DNA of 64,000 bases, from assembly GCF_965263005.1 (NCBI RefSeq), contig NZ_OZ253579.1:3410001-3474000 (forward strand), written 5' to 3'. This document shows, piece after piece, positions 35,628 through 45,138 of this stretch. Position 1 is the stretch's first letter; each line of letters begins with the position of its first letter. The position numbers and the translations under genes are program-made. Origin of the DNA: Rariloculus sp965263005 (GTDB taxonomy: Bacteria; Pseudomonadota; Gammaproteobacteria; Steroidobacterales; Rariloculaceae). The notes beneath the pieces were generated by a model, which was not told where the DNA came from, ran no database searches, and was given only the letters and a program-made list of their open reading frames with translations.

Positions 35628-35656
35628 AAAATAGAACGGCCGTGATTTCGTATCAA
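35628..35656 (-). promoter_or_regulatory. Likely sigma-70 promoter of the tra operon regulator
   Basis: On the minus strand TTGATA (35656-35651) and TATTTT (35633-35628) are separated by 17 bases, a near-consensus pair. The -10 box ends 7 bases before the ATG at 35620, so transcription would begin at or next to the start codon. Confidence 0.5.
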
Positions 35657-36048
35657 TATGTTTTTATAGGGGTTTTCCAGCGCGTGGGCGACAATCGACG
35701 ACACATCCCCCCATCGCTTCGCACTGCTACGCTTGGCTACGACAAAAAAATTTGCCGGTCGGTGAGCCATTCACGCCCGAATCGCGCTCAATTGCGCAAC
35801 GGGCACGACAAAAACCGGCCAACTCTGCGTTTTGCGGGACGGCAACGGGCTCTTGGTCAGACTGATCGAGTACGTGCAGGGGGCCAGCCCGCCCCGACTG
35901 CGGCCGGTTGCCGCCAACCCGGACTTTGCTGTCTGCACCTGCCTCGCCCACGACGCCAGCGTCCTCGGCACGGTGCAGTGCAGCTTTCAGCCGGTTTAGC
36001 CCGGCCGCATCGTTGGACTTGACGGCCCTCAAGGGCCATGATCGCGGT
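35657..36048. other. Gap between tra regulator and integrase remnant
   Basis: No confident gene. On the plus strand the frame around 35801-35880 reads TGQLCVLRDGNGLLVRL, which resembles the N-terminal arm domain of P4-type integrases, but it lacks a start and ends early. It may be another integrase scrap. An AT-rich stretch at 35651-35675 contains the promoter above. Confidence 0.35.
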
Positions 36049-36249
36049 TCAGGCGTTGTTCGCCCCTTGAGCCACGCCGAGGATATCCTCCCCGATGCTG
36101 GCCGCGATCCGGGCCGCCGATTCCTTCACCGAATCCTGCGCCAGATGCGCGTAGCGCGCCGTGGTCTGCACCTGCGTGTGCCCGAGCAGCTTGCCGATCA
36201 CCGGCAGGCTCTCGCCCAGCGCCAGCGCACGGGAGGCAACGCATCCCAA
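36049..36249 (-). pseudogene. C-terminal fragment of a tyrosine integrase
   Basis: The 66-residue fragment has VASRALALGESLPVIGKLLG, then HTQVQTTARYAHLAQDSVKE, and ends RIAASIGEDILGV. This is the last third of a P4-type phage/ICE integrase with the third catalytic His (LLGHTQ) and the nucleophile Tyr (RYAHLA). The HDLRHT box and everything before it are absent; homology breaks at about 36245. It sits at the end of the element opposite traI, where the integrase of an ICE would be. Confidence 0.85.
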
Positions 36250-36312
36250 ACATCCTGCCCATGCGCCGGAAAATCAAACAGAAGACCTTGAACGAGCAGC
36301 GGCGGCTGCACC

Positions 36313-36338
36313 GTCAGAATAATGAGTCAGAATAATGT
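36313..36338. repeat. 12-bp tandem direct repeat
   Basis: GTCAGAATAATG occurs at 36313-36324 and again at 36326-36337, separated by one base. It lies 64 bases beyond the integrase fragment and may mark an insertion or excision junction. Confidence 0.6.
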
Positions 36339-36428
36339 GGCTTGAAGGAAACCAGATGAGCCGGTTACTCTCTTAAATCCAAGCCCTTTCTGTCCGAAAG
36401 GTTCTGACGACGTACACTTGCCGACTGG

Positions 36429-36449
36429 CGAGAGCGCGTCGCGCTCTCG
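36429..36449. other. 10-bp perfect dyad
   Basis: CGAGAGCGCG-T-CGCGCTCTCG is a perfect palindrome around one base. No T-run follows, so a protein-binding operator or transcription end are both possible. Confidence 0.5.
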
Positions 36450-36800
36450 GACACGGGTCAAGCCGACAGGGCGCTTCGGTCCGACCCAACTCGACGCTTC
36501 GGCGAAACTGTCGGTGAACCTGTTGATCGATCCTCCCTCGCTACGGTGATCGGACAACCGGCCGGGTCGCTCCCGGGACGCCGGTCCCGTCCCGGCCATG
36601 GCCAACCTCGCCCTCTCCGTGGGACAAACGGGTGCAGAGGGGGCCGGGACGGCTGGACGTCTCATGCGCCTGGGCTCCGGCGACTCAGAGAGCGTGGCCA
36701 TCAGCCCCCCCCATGCTAGGATTCCCGCGCCAGTGATGATCGTTCGTCGTCGACAGTCGAGCCTGCGCCATGCACCAGGTTGCTGTGTGGCAATTGGAAC

Positions 36801-39767
36801 ATGGAGCCACCCAGCGGGGAGCAACGCAGTGCAATCCAAACTCGCAACTTGCCGGTGTTGCCGGCAAGCGCCCCGGTCTTGGCGGTGGGCGCGTTGAGGC
36901 CGGACGCGTTCATCGCAAAGTGGCGAAGGTCTGAGTTGAAGGAACGCTCGGCGGCTCAGGAGCACTTCATCGACCTGTGCCGCCTGCTCGGCGAGCCGAC
37001 GCCCGCGGAAGCCGACCCGACGGGCGAGCGGTACTGCTTCGAGCGCGGCGCGCGGAAGGACACCGGCGGGGACGGCTGGGCCGACGTGTGGAAGCGCGGC
37101 TGTTTCGCGTGGGAGTACAAGGGGAAGCGTGCCGATCTGGACGCGGCGTTTAACCAATTGCGTCAGTACGCGCTGGCGCTGGAGAACCCGCCGCTGCTGA
37201 TCGTGTCGGACATGGCGCGGTTCCGCATCCGCACGAACTGGACGAACTGCGTGAGCGAAGTTCATGAGTTCGCGCTCGACGATCTCGGCGACGGCGCGAC
37301 CCGCGACAAGCTCAAGTGGGCGATGTCGGACCCGGAGCGGCTGCGACCGGGAGTGACCCGGCAGACGGTCACGGAGCGCGCGGCGGCGACGTTCGCTGAA
37401 CTTGCCCAAAGATTGCGTGATCGGGGCCAAGAGCCGCAGACGGTGGCGCACTTCGTCAACCGGCTGGTGTTCTGCATGTTCGCCGAGGACGTGGGGCTGC
37501 TGCCCGATGAAATGTTCACCCGGATGCTGACTCATGCCCGGCGCAATCCCGACAAGTTCGCGGACTACGCCTCTCGGCTGTTCGGCGCGATGGCAACCGG
37601 CGGCGACATCGACTTTCAGGCGGTGGCCTGGTTCAACGGCGGGTTGTTCGACGACGACACGGCGTTGCCGCTCGACAGGGAGGGGATCGAGACGGCGCTG
37701 CGGGCGGCCACGCTCGACTGGTCGGAGATCGACCCGTCGATCCTCGGCACGCTGTTCGAGCGCGGGCTCGACCCGGACAAGCGCTCGCAGCTCGGGGCGC
37801 ACTACACCGACCGCGACAAGATCCTGCGGATCGTCGAGCCGGTGATCGTCCGTCCGCTGCTTGCGGAATGGCAGGCGGCGAAGGCCGGGATCGCGAGCAT
37901 GGTCGAACGCGCCGACGCGGCGGGTTCGCCTGCGGCTCAGACTCGGCTGCGGCGGCAGGCGGACCGGGCGCTGCGCACGTTTCTCGAACGGCTACGGAGG
38001 TTCACGGTGCTCGATCCGGCCTGTGGCTCGGGCAACTTCCTCTATCTCGCGCTGCACGCGCTCAAGGACATCGAGCACCGCGTCCAGCTAGAAGCCGAGA
38101 CGCTCGGCCTTGAGCGCGGGTTCCCGGCGGTCGGTCCCGCGAACGTGAGGGGCATCGAGATCAACGCCTATGCGGCGGAGCTTGCCCGCGTGTCGGTGTG
38201 GATCGGCGAAATTCAGTGGATGCGGCGCAACGGGTTCAGCAACTCGACCAATCCGATTCTCGATCCGCTCGACACCATCGAATGCCGGGACGCGATCATC
38301 GCGCCGGTCGGAAGCGAACCGGACTGGCCGCAAGCCGATGCCGTGATCGGCAACCCGCCGTTCCTCGGCGGCAAGCTGCTGATCGGCGGGCTGGGCGAGG
38401 AGTACGTCGCCCGGATGTTTGACGCGTGGAAAGGGCGTGTGCCGCCGGAAGCGGATCTCGTCTGCTACTGGTTCGTGAAGGCGGGCGAGCAGGTCGCGGC
38501 AGGCACGACGCAGCGTGTCGGGCTGGTCGCCACGAACTCGATACGCGGGGGCGCGAACCGCCGGGCCTTGCAGACCGCGACCGACGGACGCCCGATTTTC
38601 GATGCCTGGGCGGATGAACCGTGGGTGATTGACGGGGCGGCGGTGCGGGTGTCGCTGGTCTGCTTTTCCGGCGCGGATGACAGACACAGCAAGGAGAAGT
38701 GCCTAAACGGGGAGCCCGTGGACGAAATCCATTCCGACCTCACGGCCAGGAGCGGCGGGATCGGGATCGACCTGACCGGGGCAAGGCGCATCCCGGCGAA
38801 CAGCGGCGTTGCCTTCATGGGCGATACCAAGGGCGGTCCGTTCGACGTTCCCGGCGATGTCGCTCGGGAGTGGCTCCGCCTCCCGGCCAATCCGAACCGG
38901 CGGCCCAACGCCGATGTTCTGAAACCCTGGATCAACGGCATGGACCTGACCCGCCGCCCGGCGGGCAAGTGGATCGTGGATTTCGGGTGGGACATGTCGG
39001 AGGCTGAGGCCGCGCTCTACGAAGCGCCCTTCGGGCATGTCAAGGAACACGTCTGGCCGATGCGGCAGCGCAACCGCCGGGAAGCGTATCGCGTCTACTG
39101 GTGGCGGCATGTCGAGCCGAGACAGGGGTTGTGGAAGGCGCTCGACGGGTTGGCTCGTTATATCGTTACACCCCGAGTGGCCAAGCATCGGCTGTTTGTC
39201 TGGGTAGACGCACGCATCTGCCCGGACAGCGCGACAATTGCTATTTCCCGCGACGACGATGTGACCTTCGGCATCCTGCACAGCCGGTTTCACGAGGCGT
39301 GGTCGCTGCGACTCGGGACCAGTCTGGAAGACCGACCGCGCTACACGCCGACCACCACTTTCGGGACCTTCCCCTTCCCGGACGGCCTCACCCCCGACAT
39401 TCCCGCTGCGGAGTACGCGGACGACCCGCACGCCGTCGCGATTGCCGAGGCCGCGCGGCGGTTGGTCGAGCTTCGCGACCGCTGGCTCAATCCGCCCGAG
39501 TGGGTTGAGTGGGCGGACGAGCCGGTGTCGGGCTATCCGAAGCGCCCCGTCGCCCGTGACGAGGCTGCGGCGAAGCAACTCAAGGCCCGCACATTGACGA
39601 ACCTTTACAATGCCCGACCGCAATGGCTCGCCGATGCGTACGCGATACTCGATGCGGCCGTCGCGGCGGCCTACGGGTGGGACGCGGGGATTTCCGAAGA
39701 CGAGGCGCTTCGGGACCTGATGACACGCAATCTGTCGGGCTCGATGGCACGAAACTCAAGCCGCTAA
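36801..39767 (+). CDS. MmeI-like type IIL restriction-modification enzyme
   Basis: One polypeptide of about 988 aa combines nuclease, methyltransferase and target recognition. The N-terminal PD-(D/E)xK-type nuclease has DGWADVWKRGCFAWEYKGK with E105 and K107. The gamma-class adenine methyltransferase has TVLDPACGSGNFLYLAL (motif I, near 405) and VIGNPPFLGG (motif IV, near 518). The C-terminal part from about residue 720 (VKEHVWPMRQRN, PTTTFGTFPFPDG) is the recognition region. Family proteins usually begin just before RPDAFIAKWRRSELKER, so the true start may be GTG 36885 or TTG 36894; I give the first ATG. A hairpin at 36848-36868 lies between these starts and would then be in the leader. A small membrane-protein gene follows after 6 bases. 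Confidence 0.87.
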   Translation: MEPPSGEQRSAIQTRNLPVLPASAPVLAVGALRPDAFIAKWRRSELKERSAAQEHFIDLCRLLGEPTPAEADPTGERYCFERGARKDTGGDGWADVWKRGCFAWEYKGKRADLDAAFNQLRQYALALENPPLLIVSDMARFRIRTNWTNCVSEVHEFALDDLGDGATRDKLKWAMSDPERLRPGVTRQTVTERAAATFAELAQRLRDRGQEPQTVAHFVNRLVFCMFAEDVGLLPDEMFTRMLTHARRNPDKFADYASRLFGAMATGGDIDFQAVAWFNGGLFDDDTALPLDREGIETALRAATLDWSEIDPSILGTLFERGLDPDKRSQLGAHYTDRDKILRIVEPVIVRPLLAEWQAAKAGIASMVERADAAGSPAAQTRLRRQADRALRTFLERLRRFTVLDPACGSGNFLYLALHALKDIEHRVQLEAETLGLERGFPAVGPANVRGIEINAYAAELARVSVWIGEIQWMRRNGFSNSTNPILDPLDTIECRDAIIAPVGSEPDWPQADAVIGNPPFLGGKLLIGGLGEEYVARMFDAWKGRVPPEADLVCYWFVKAGEQVAAGTTQRVGLVATNSIRGGANRRALQTATDGRPIFDAWADEPWVIDGAAVRVSLVCFSGADDRHSKEKCLNGEPVDEIHSDLTARSGGIGIDLTGARRIPANSGVAFMGDTKGGPFDVPGDVAREWLRLPANPNRRPNADVLKPWINGMDLTRRPAGKWIVDFGWDMSEAEAALYEAPFGHVKEHVWPMRQRNRREAYRVYWWRHVEPRQGLWKALDGLARYIVTPRVAKHRLFVWVDARICPDSATIAISRDDDVTFGILHSRFHEAWSLRLGTSLEDRPRYTPTTTFGTFPFPDGLTPDIPAAEYADDPHAVAIAEAARRLVELRDRWLNPPEWVEWADEPVSGYPKRPVARDEAAAKQLKARTLTNLYNARPQWLADAYAILDAAVAAAYGWDAGISEDEALRDLMTRNLSGSMARNSSR
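36848..36868 (+). promoter_or_regulatory. Hairpin upstream of the likely restriction-gene start
   Basis: CTTGCCGG-TGTTG-CCGGCAAG, an 8-bp stem with a 5-base loop, ends 17 bases before GTG 36885. It may be an operator or attenuate early expression of the restriction enzyme. Confidence 0.4.
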
Positions 39768-39773
39768 AATCAG

Positions 39774-40193
39774 ATGGATGCCGTCAGACGGAAATACGTT
39801 ATTCAACCGAAACCCTTTCTGGGTGGGAACTTCGGTGACCTATCGGATACGACATACAGGGTACTCGATGGTTACACCGGCGTTCCCATTGGGATGGTGT
39901 GGAATGTACAGTCCGAGGAAGGAGGGGTCGATTATCGAGCATCGTGTTTTTTCGTCGAAGCGGATCTGTCGCCGAGAGGCGGCGGCAACATCCGCCCATC
40001 CGCTGGCACGTTCGGTTGGGGCAAGAGGTACGACCTGGCTGCTAAGGCGGTCTGGGAAGCCTACATCAGAACTCTGAGGGGTTGGGATAGGGTCGAAAGG
40101 TTTGTGTGGCGATATATCGGGGTTGCCTGGTTTGTACTAGGCGCAGCCGTCGGAAGCATTGCAAACGTGGTCATTCAGGGCTTGTTCGGCTGA
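39774..40193 (+). CDS. Small protein with C-terminal membrane helix, coupled to the R-M gene
   Basis: The 139-aa product starts MDAVRRKYVIQPKPFLGGNF, 6 bases after the stop of the MmeI-like gene. It has a soluble domain (YRVLDGYTGVPIGMVWNVQS, GWGKRYDLAAKAVWEAYIR) and a terminal hydrophobic helix (IGVAWFVLGAAVGSIANVVI). No family is recognised. Position suggests an accessory of the restriction system. Confidence 0.55.
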   Translation: MDAVRRKYVIQPKPFLGGNFGDLSDTTYRVLDGYTGVPIGMVWNVQSEEGGVDYRASCFFVEADLSPRGGGNIRPSAGTFGWGKRYDLAAKAVWEAYIRTLRGWDRVERFVWRYIGVAWFVLGAAVGSIANVVIQGLFG

Positions 40194-40779
40194 GCAGACG
40201 CGAGCGAGCCCTCCCAAATCGGCTGGATCCCGCCCAGGATGTGGCAGGAGCATGTGGAGTGCTGTCAGCTAGATCATTACGCGCGGTATCCCCATCTGCT
40301 AAGTGGCGGCATGTCGACCCGAGACATCCAAGCTTCCGAGCTCGCTCCGCGATCTCTGTATATTTGGATCCACTACCGGAAATGCCGCCAAAGTGTCTGC
40401 ACCATGCTTGAAGAAAGCGTTTTTCTCGGTCGTGTTCTTTCGCCTTGCGTAGAATAATGGCGATCCGCATCGGAAAGTACGGTGGAGGCATTTCTCCCGT
40501 TTCGAGATGCTTGCGAAAATCGGCAGAGACCTTTTGGCACTGCTAGGCCAGATCCTGATTCGTTTCTTTGAGGGAAGACCTGAATGATGCTTCGTCTTGC
40601 CTGTAGATGTCTTGGACATCGAAGGCATCCTGATAGCTCTCTGCTTCATGTTCAATCCGGTTCCAGCCCTCATCCCAGTGTTTGCGCCAGAGTCGTTCTT
40701 GTTGCTGATCGGTCAGCAGGCTCGTACGATCGAATAGTTCGATGAGCATATCGAACTTGTGGATTTCTTCAGAGTTCAT
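40171..40779 (-). pseudogene. Hypothetical gene split by an in-frame amber codon
   Basis: The first part (40543-40779, 78 aa) starts MNSEEIHKFDMLIELF and ends LKETNQDLA at a TAG. In the same frame coding character continues with QCQKVSADFRKHLETGE and PPPYFPMRIAIILRKAKE, then REKRFLQAWCRHFGG, to a stop at 40171. The joined product would be about 202 aa. The even residue mix on both sides suggests one gene with a single nonsense change. The last 40 residues past TCRHLADGD look less protein-like, so the original end may be earlier. Confidence 0.5.
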
Positions 40780-41067
40780 TATTTGAAGATCAAGAAGTCG
40801 GGTCTGATTTTCGCGACTCGCAGACGACCGCTTCTACGGTCGAACACCGCTCGCGTATGGAGTCAGTGCGGAGGGTTAACTATACGTGTCTTTGACGGGG
40901 ACCTTAACCAGGCATCCGGCGATTGCATGAGTGTGCGCGGCCCAGTCGCACATCTCCGTGTCCTGCGGGGACCGCTCGGCGCCATCAACCTCCAATTTCC
41001 GCAATGCAGTACTGTGCGTATATGCCGCGCAGCTTCGTGAGCCCCCTCTACATGGTGGATCGATTGC

Positions 41068-41301
41068 TTAGCGATGTCGAAGGCGCTCTAAAATCCCTTC
41101 TAGAATTGGTGCTGCGGCGTCTATGGCAAGTGAATTGGGGTCTTTCGTCGCATTCCCGATTTCGTTTTCTTCAACTTCAACCACCACTGAGAGCCTTTCT
41201 GTAAACCCACCCGAATCATACGAAATTTGCACACTAAAGCGTGGGTTAGCAAAACCGCCTTGGATGCGGGTTACCACAATTTGCTCCATGCTGGCCTTCA
41301 T
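41068..41301 (-). CDS. Hypothetical 77-aa protein
   Basis: It starts MKASMEQIVVTRIQG with GGGAG about 6 bases upstream. The beta-rich sequence (RFSVQISYDSGGFTERLSVV) and acidic stretch EVEENEIG look like a real small protein. No family is recognised. It stands alone in a gene-poor gap. Confidence 0.45.
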   Translation of the reverse strand: MKASMEQIVVTRIQGGFANPRFSVQISYDSGGFTERLSVVVEVEENEIGNATKDPNSLAIDAAAPILEGILERLRHR

Positions 41302-42007
41302 ACGCGCGCTCCCGGCACGGACCACCCGTGCTCGCGGAGGCGGATGGTAGCATATCCGCCCGCCTCAGATTTCAAACTGATGCACTACCGAATATGGGGT
41401 TTTGTTGACTGTCTTTACCCTTCCGTGCGTCATGCCATCTTGCAACAACACGTAGCTCGCTAGGTCGGGTTACCTGCTGAATACAATAGCCGGGACGACC
41501 AGATGCGGAGTCATGCCCCGCATTGGCGAATAGGCAGGACTCACCTTCCCGTGTTGTTGCAAAGGCCCGGCCCTGGCCGAATAGGAAACCTCATTCAATG
41601 TCATCGAGTCTCTCTCCGCGGTCATCGGTCTTCACCTCCACCGCCCTACAGTAATTCCAAAGGTTGCTGGTGTCTCAGTGATGTTGGCAGAGAGGGACCC
41701 CTTGCCGGGAAAACAGGACAACATGGAGACCTACGCTCGTGGAGTGCATAGACATGGACCATGATGTCGCGCCCGCAGTGAACTCGATTCTGGATTCGAT
41801 TTCGGATGGAATGGAGTCCCTGTAAACCAGTGAGCAATCGACTCGGAATGATGCAACACTCGGAGTAAGAACTGGTTTCTGTGCTGTCAGAACCTCAAGA
41901 CGTGCTTGATGGACTGGTCGTTCATAAAGGCAATACTCGCGTAGAACGGGCGCCAACTTTCCCTCAGAATACGCACGCTAAACCACATCAGACATTAGGG
42001 GTATTGC
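41302..42007. other. Gene-poor gap before the OLD nuclease
   Basis: I find no supported gene; the longest frame (41675-41956, minus) has no start signal or domain. The one structure is the 13-bp inverted repeat at 41440-41562. Confidence 0.4.
41440..41562. repeat. 13-bp inverted repeat, 97 bp apart
   Basis: TTGCAACAACACG at 41440-41452 is exactly complementary to CGTGTTGTTGCAA at 41550-41562. The enclosed 97 bp carry no ORF. The size is like a miniature element or a binding-site pair. Confidence 0.6.
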
Positions 42008-43966
42008 ATGCACTTGAAAAGCGTACAGGTCACAAATTTCAGATCCGTCGACGACAGCGGTGCATTCGAGCTCGCACCTGTCACATGCCTGGTCGGCAAG
42101 AACGAAGCCGGGAAGAGCGCGATCCTGCTGGCGCTTGCGGCCCTAAACCCCCACGACGCCACCCCCGTGCTCCTCGACCGCGAGCGGGATTACCCGCGTC
42201 GGTTGCTCACTCAATACGACTCCACGCACGGGGACCAGGGCGCCGTCGCCATTAGTACTACGTGGGAGCTCACTGATCCCGAGATGCAGGCCATCACAGA
42301 TCAAGTTGGCCAAGGCGTCTTGAAGTCCAATCTTGTGTCCGTAGTAAGGCGGTACGGCAAAGAGGTGGAAATCAACCCGGACCTAGACTACAGAAAAGCC
42401 GTCGAGCTACTCTATCAGCGGTTCGCGCTGAACGCGCCCGAACGTTCAGCCCTAGGCTCACCCTCGACGACGTCCGCTCTCAAAACGGCGCTCAATGCGC
42501 TTGAGTCCCCAACGCCGAAGCATCAAGGTCTCCTCCAGCACCTCCAGCAACACGGCTCTGTCATCGTTCAAGCGTGTCGACTGATTCAAGAAATGTTACC
42601 CAGCTTTATGTACGTCTCCTCGTACGACCGGATGGACGGAGCGATCCAGCTTGAGCAGACCAACAATCTGATTCAGAACAATCAACTCGACCGGGACGAC
42701 AAGCGGGGCGCAAGGCTCTTTTGCGAGTTTCTGGAATATGCTGGTGTCTCCATTGACGAAATCGTCGGCGTCCAGACATACGAAACCTTCAATGCAAAGC
42801 TACAGGCAGCTTCAAACAACATCACGGACCAGATCCTCGAATACTGGACGCAGAACCCGGATTTAGATGTTCTGGTGCGTGTCGAACGAGCCCTGCCAGG
42901 CGACCCGCCACCGCTCAACTCCGGCACCATAGCGCGCGCCAGGATCGTCAACCAACTTCATCGCGTCGACACGCCATTCTCCGAACGGAGCGCAGGTTTC
43001 GTGTGGTTCTTCTCCTTTCTTGTCAAGTTCGCCCAGATCAAGGATGATGATTCGCCCGTTGTGCTACTGCTCGACGAGCCGGGACTGTCCCTACACGGAA
43101 AAGCCCAAGGAGACCTGCTCCGATTCTTTGAGGAGAAGCTCGCACCCCATCACCAGATTGTCTACTCGACGCACTCGCCATTCATGGTCCCAGCCTCCGC
43201 GTTCGACCGCGTCAGGATCGTCGAGGACAAGGTCGAAGTTCGGGGTCAACGACGCATACCACTCGGCACAAAGGTCCGCGAGGACATCCTTGAACTCGAC
43301 CCCGATACCTTGTTTCCTTTGCAAGGCGCTCTGGGTTACGAGATTACTCAATCTCTGTTCGTCGGCGAACACACTCTTCTGGTCGAGGGACCCAGCGACG
43401 TGTTGTACCTGCACGCCTTGTCTGCGGCTTTGCGCGCGCGAAACCGGAATGGGCTGGACAACCGATGGACGCTTTGCCCAGCTGGCGGAATCGACAAGAT
43501 TATGCCGTTCGTGTCTTTGTTCGCGGGCAATGATTTGCATGTTGCCGTTCTGTCGGACCAAAGCGCTGGGGATAAGCGCAAGCTCGAGCGCATTACGAAG
43601 TCCGGCATATTGCAGGCAGGGCACCTATACTCGATCATCGACTTCATCGATGGCCCCGAAGGTGACGTCGAGGACTTGTTTGATCCCGAGTATTTCGTCC
43701 ATATCGTCAACGAGTGCTACGCGCTGGACGAGTCACTTGCCCTCACGATTGACAAGGTCAAGTGCGCCACCGGTACAACGCGTATCGTAAAGCGCGTCGA
43801 GGCATTGTTTCGACTATTGCCCGACACGGTGCCAGTCTTCAACCACTTTGCGCCAGCTTCTTGGCTCATCCGCAACCCCAGAGCCTTGGAAGAAAGTACA
43901 GAAGCGGTCGAGCGGTCGCTCGCTGTAGCGGAACGGGTATTCGAGAAATACAACTCACTTCTCTGA
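42008..43966 (+). CDS. OLD-family ATPase-TOPRIM nuclease
   Basis: The 652-aa protein joins a RecF/ABC-like ATPase to a TOPRIM nuclease. Walker A is VGKNEAGKSA (residues 29-38), Walker B is VVLLLDEPGLSLHGKAQ and the H-loop is IVYSTHSPFM. The TOPRIM acidic residues are E460 and D464 (LLVEGPSDV) and D517 (VAVLSDQSAG). No UvrD-like helicase gene follows, so this fits a solitary (class 1) OLD protein such as P2 Old and not Gabija. P2 Old blocks phage lambda by nuclease action; this role is inferred. AGGGG lies 7 bases before the ATG. Confidence 0.88.
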   Translation: MHLKSVQVTNFRSVDDSGAFELAPVTCLVGKNEAGKSAILLALAALNPHDATPVLLDRERDYPRRLLTQYDSTHGDQGAVAISTTWELTDPEMQAITDQVGQGVLKSNLVSVVRRYGKEVEINPDLDYRKAVELLYQRFALNAPERSALGSPSTTSALKTALNALESPTPKHQGLLQHLQQHGSVIVQACRLIQEMLPSFMYVSSYDRMDGAIQLEQTNNLIQNNQLDRDDKRGARLFCEFLEYAGVSIDEIVGVQTYETFNAKLQAASNNITDQILEYWTQNPDLDVLVRVERALPGDPPPLNSGTIARARIVNQLHRVDTPFSERSAGFVWFFSFLVKFAQIKDDDSPVVLLLDEPGLSLHGKAQGDLLRFFEEKLAPHHQIVYSTHSPFMVPASAFDRVRIVEDKVEVRGQRRIPLGTKVREDILELDPDTLFPLQGALGYEITQSLFVGEHTLLVEGPSDVLYLHALSAALRARNRNGLDNRWTLCPAGGIDKIMPFVSLFAGNDLHVAVLSDQSAGDKRKLERITKSGILQAGHLYSIIDFIDGPEGDVEDLFDPEYFVHIVNECYALDESLALTIDKVKCATGTTRIVKRVEALFRLLPDTVPVFNHFAPASWLIRNPRALEESTEAVERSLAVAERVFEKYNSLL

Positions 43967-44096
43967 ACCGCAATGCTTTAACTACCTCCCTTTTCTCTCA
44001 TGTCGCTCTATTCTAGAGGTCAGTCCGGCGCTAGCAAGTGGCTAAGCCATACCGGCCTCCTCGCTCTTGTCCGTTATGGTGTAAGTGCATTGATCT

Positions 44097-44245
44097 TTAG
44101 GGAGTTTTTTCTTCAAGATCAATCTCTGTAAGCATAACGAATACAAGTTTTTGCAACTCTAGCGCACTCAAAGCGTACCAAATCGGGTCGAAGCCGCAGG
44201 CAACCGGGTACGTATGGATCCGTTCGGTTTCCGGGTGATAGAAAT
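44097..44245 (-). pseudogene. 3' end of a gene cut by an IS element
   Basis: On the minus strand, immediately after the IS end, the frame reads FYHPETERIHTYPVACGFD, then PIWYALSALELQKLV, and stops at 44097 (EIDLEEKTP). The composition is protein-like. The first part of the gene should lie beyond 45508; sequence there has open frames but no clear match, so I cannot name the gene. Confidence 0.45.
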
Positions 44246-44292
44246 GGACCCCGAGAATTGGACAGTGCGGTAAGTGAAATCTTGCACGGTAT

Positions 44293-45138
44293 TCAGGCTG
44301 CCAAATTGCGGTTAGCCTGGTCGAAGTACACCGCATCCGGGGTGCGTCGGTCCAGTGCGCTGTGACGGCGCCTGGTGTTGTAGAAATCGAAGTAGCGGGC
44401 CAGACCGGTCCGAAGCTCGGTTGGCGTTTCGTAGGCACGCAGGTACACGTCCTCGTACTTGACGCTGCGCCACAAACGCTCGATGAACACGTTGTCCACC
44501 CACCGGCCCTTGCCATCCATGCTGATCGCAATGGGGTGGTTCTTGAGCACGTCCGTGAACGCTTCAGAGGTGAACTGGGACCCTTGGTCGGTATTGAAGA
44601 TCTCCGGCGCTTCAAAGCGTTGTAGAGCGTCCTCCAGGGCTTCGATACAGAAGTCCGTATCCAGGGTATTCGACACCCGCCATGACAGCACCCGGCGAGA
44701 ATACCAGTCCATGATCGCCACCAGGTACATGAACCCCTTGGCCATGGGGATGTAGCTGATGTCACTTGCCCAGGCTTGGTTTGCGCGCTCGATGGACAGG
44801 TCCCTGAGCAGGCACGGATAGATCTTGTGCCCCTGGCCCGGCTGGCTCGTTCGACGCCGTGGATACAGGGCCCTCAAATCCATCTGACGCATCAGGCGCT
44901 GGATCCGCTTGCGGTTGACCGTGTGGCCGCGCTCCTCCAGCGCGTCACGCATACGCCGGCTGCCGTAGAACGGCCACTGGAGATGGATCTCGTCGATGAG
45001 CCGCATCACAGCAAGGTCCGCCTCGTTGACCGGCTCGCGCCGGTAGTACGCGCTCGAGCGTGCCACATCGAGCAGCTCGCAGCGCCGCGTCTTGGACAAG
45101 GCGTGCTGCTCGTGAATCCGGCCTCGGCGCTCGCTCAT
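44293..45138 (-). CDS. IS3-family transposase OrfB
   Basis: The 281-aa catalytic subunit has an HTH_21-type N-terminus (LLDVARSSAYYRREP, WPFYGSRRMRDALEERGH) and an rve core. The three acidic residues are in WASDISYIPM, NTDQGSQFTS and VFIERLWRSVK. The tail FYNTRRRHSALDRRTPDAVY is typical. It is intact and its ATG overlaps the OrfA stop (ATGA). Confidence 0.94.
   Translation of the reverse strand: MSERRGRIHEQHALSKTRRCELLDVARSSAYYRREPVNEADLAVMRLIDEIHLQWPFYGSRRMRDALEERGHTVNRKRIQRLMRQMDLRALYPRRRTSQPGQGHKIYPCLLRDLSIERANQAWASDISYIPMAKGFMYLVAIMDWYSRRVLSWRVSNTLDTDFCIEALEDALQRFEAPEIFNTDQGSQFTSEAFTDVLKNHPIAISMDGKGRWVDNVFIERLWRSVKYEDVYLRAYETPTELRTGLARYFDFYNTRRRHSALDRRTPDAVYFDQANRNLAA

Larger units (their letters stand above)
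36250..36800. other. Boundary stretch with small repeats and hairpins
   Basis: No supported gene. It contains a 12-bp tandem repeat at 36313-36338 and a 10-bp dyad at 36429-36449. It separates the truncated integrase from the restriction gene and is probably where two elements were joined. Confidence 0.4.

Noticed and set aside
41675..41956. 93-aa minus-strand frame
   Set aside because: No start signal, no domain and no neighbour coupling.
42008..43966. Gabija (GajA) assignment for the OLD-type nuclease
   Set aside because: No UvrD-like GajB gene follows; only an IS and a gene fragment do. A solitary OLD protein fits better.
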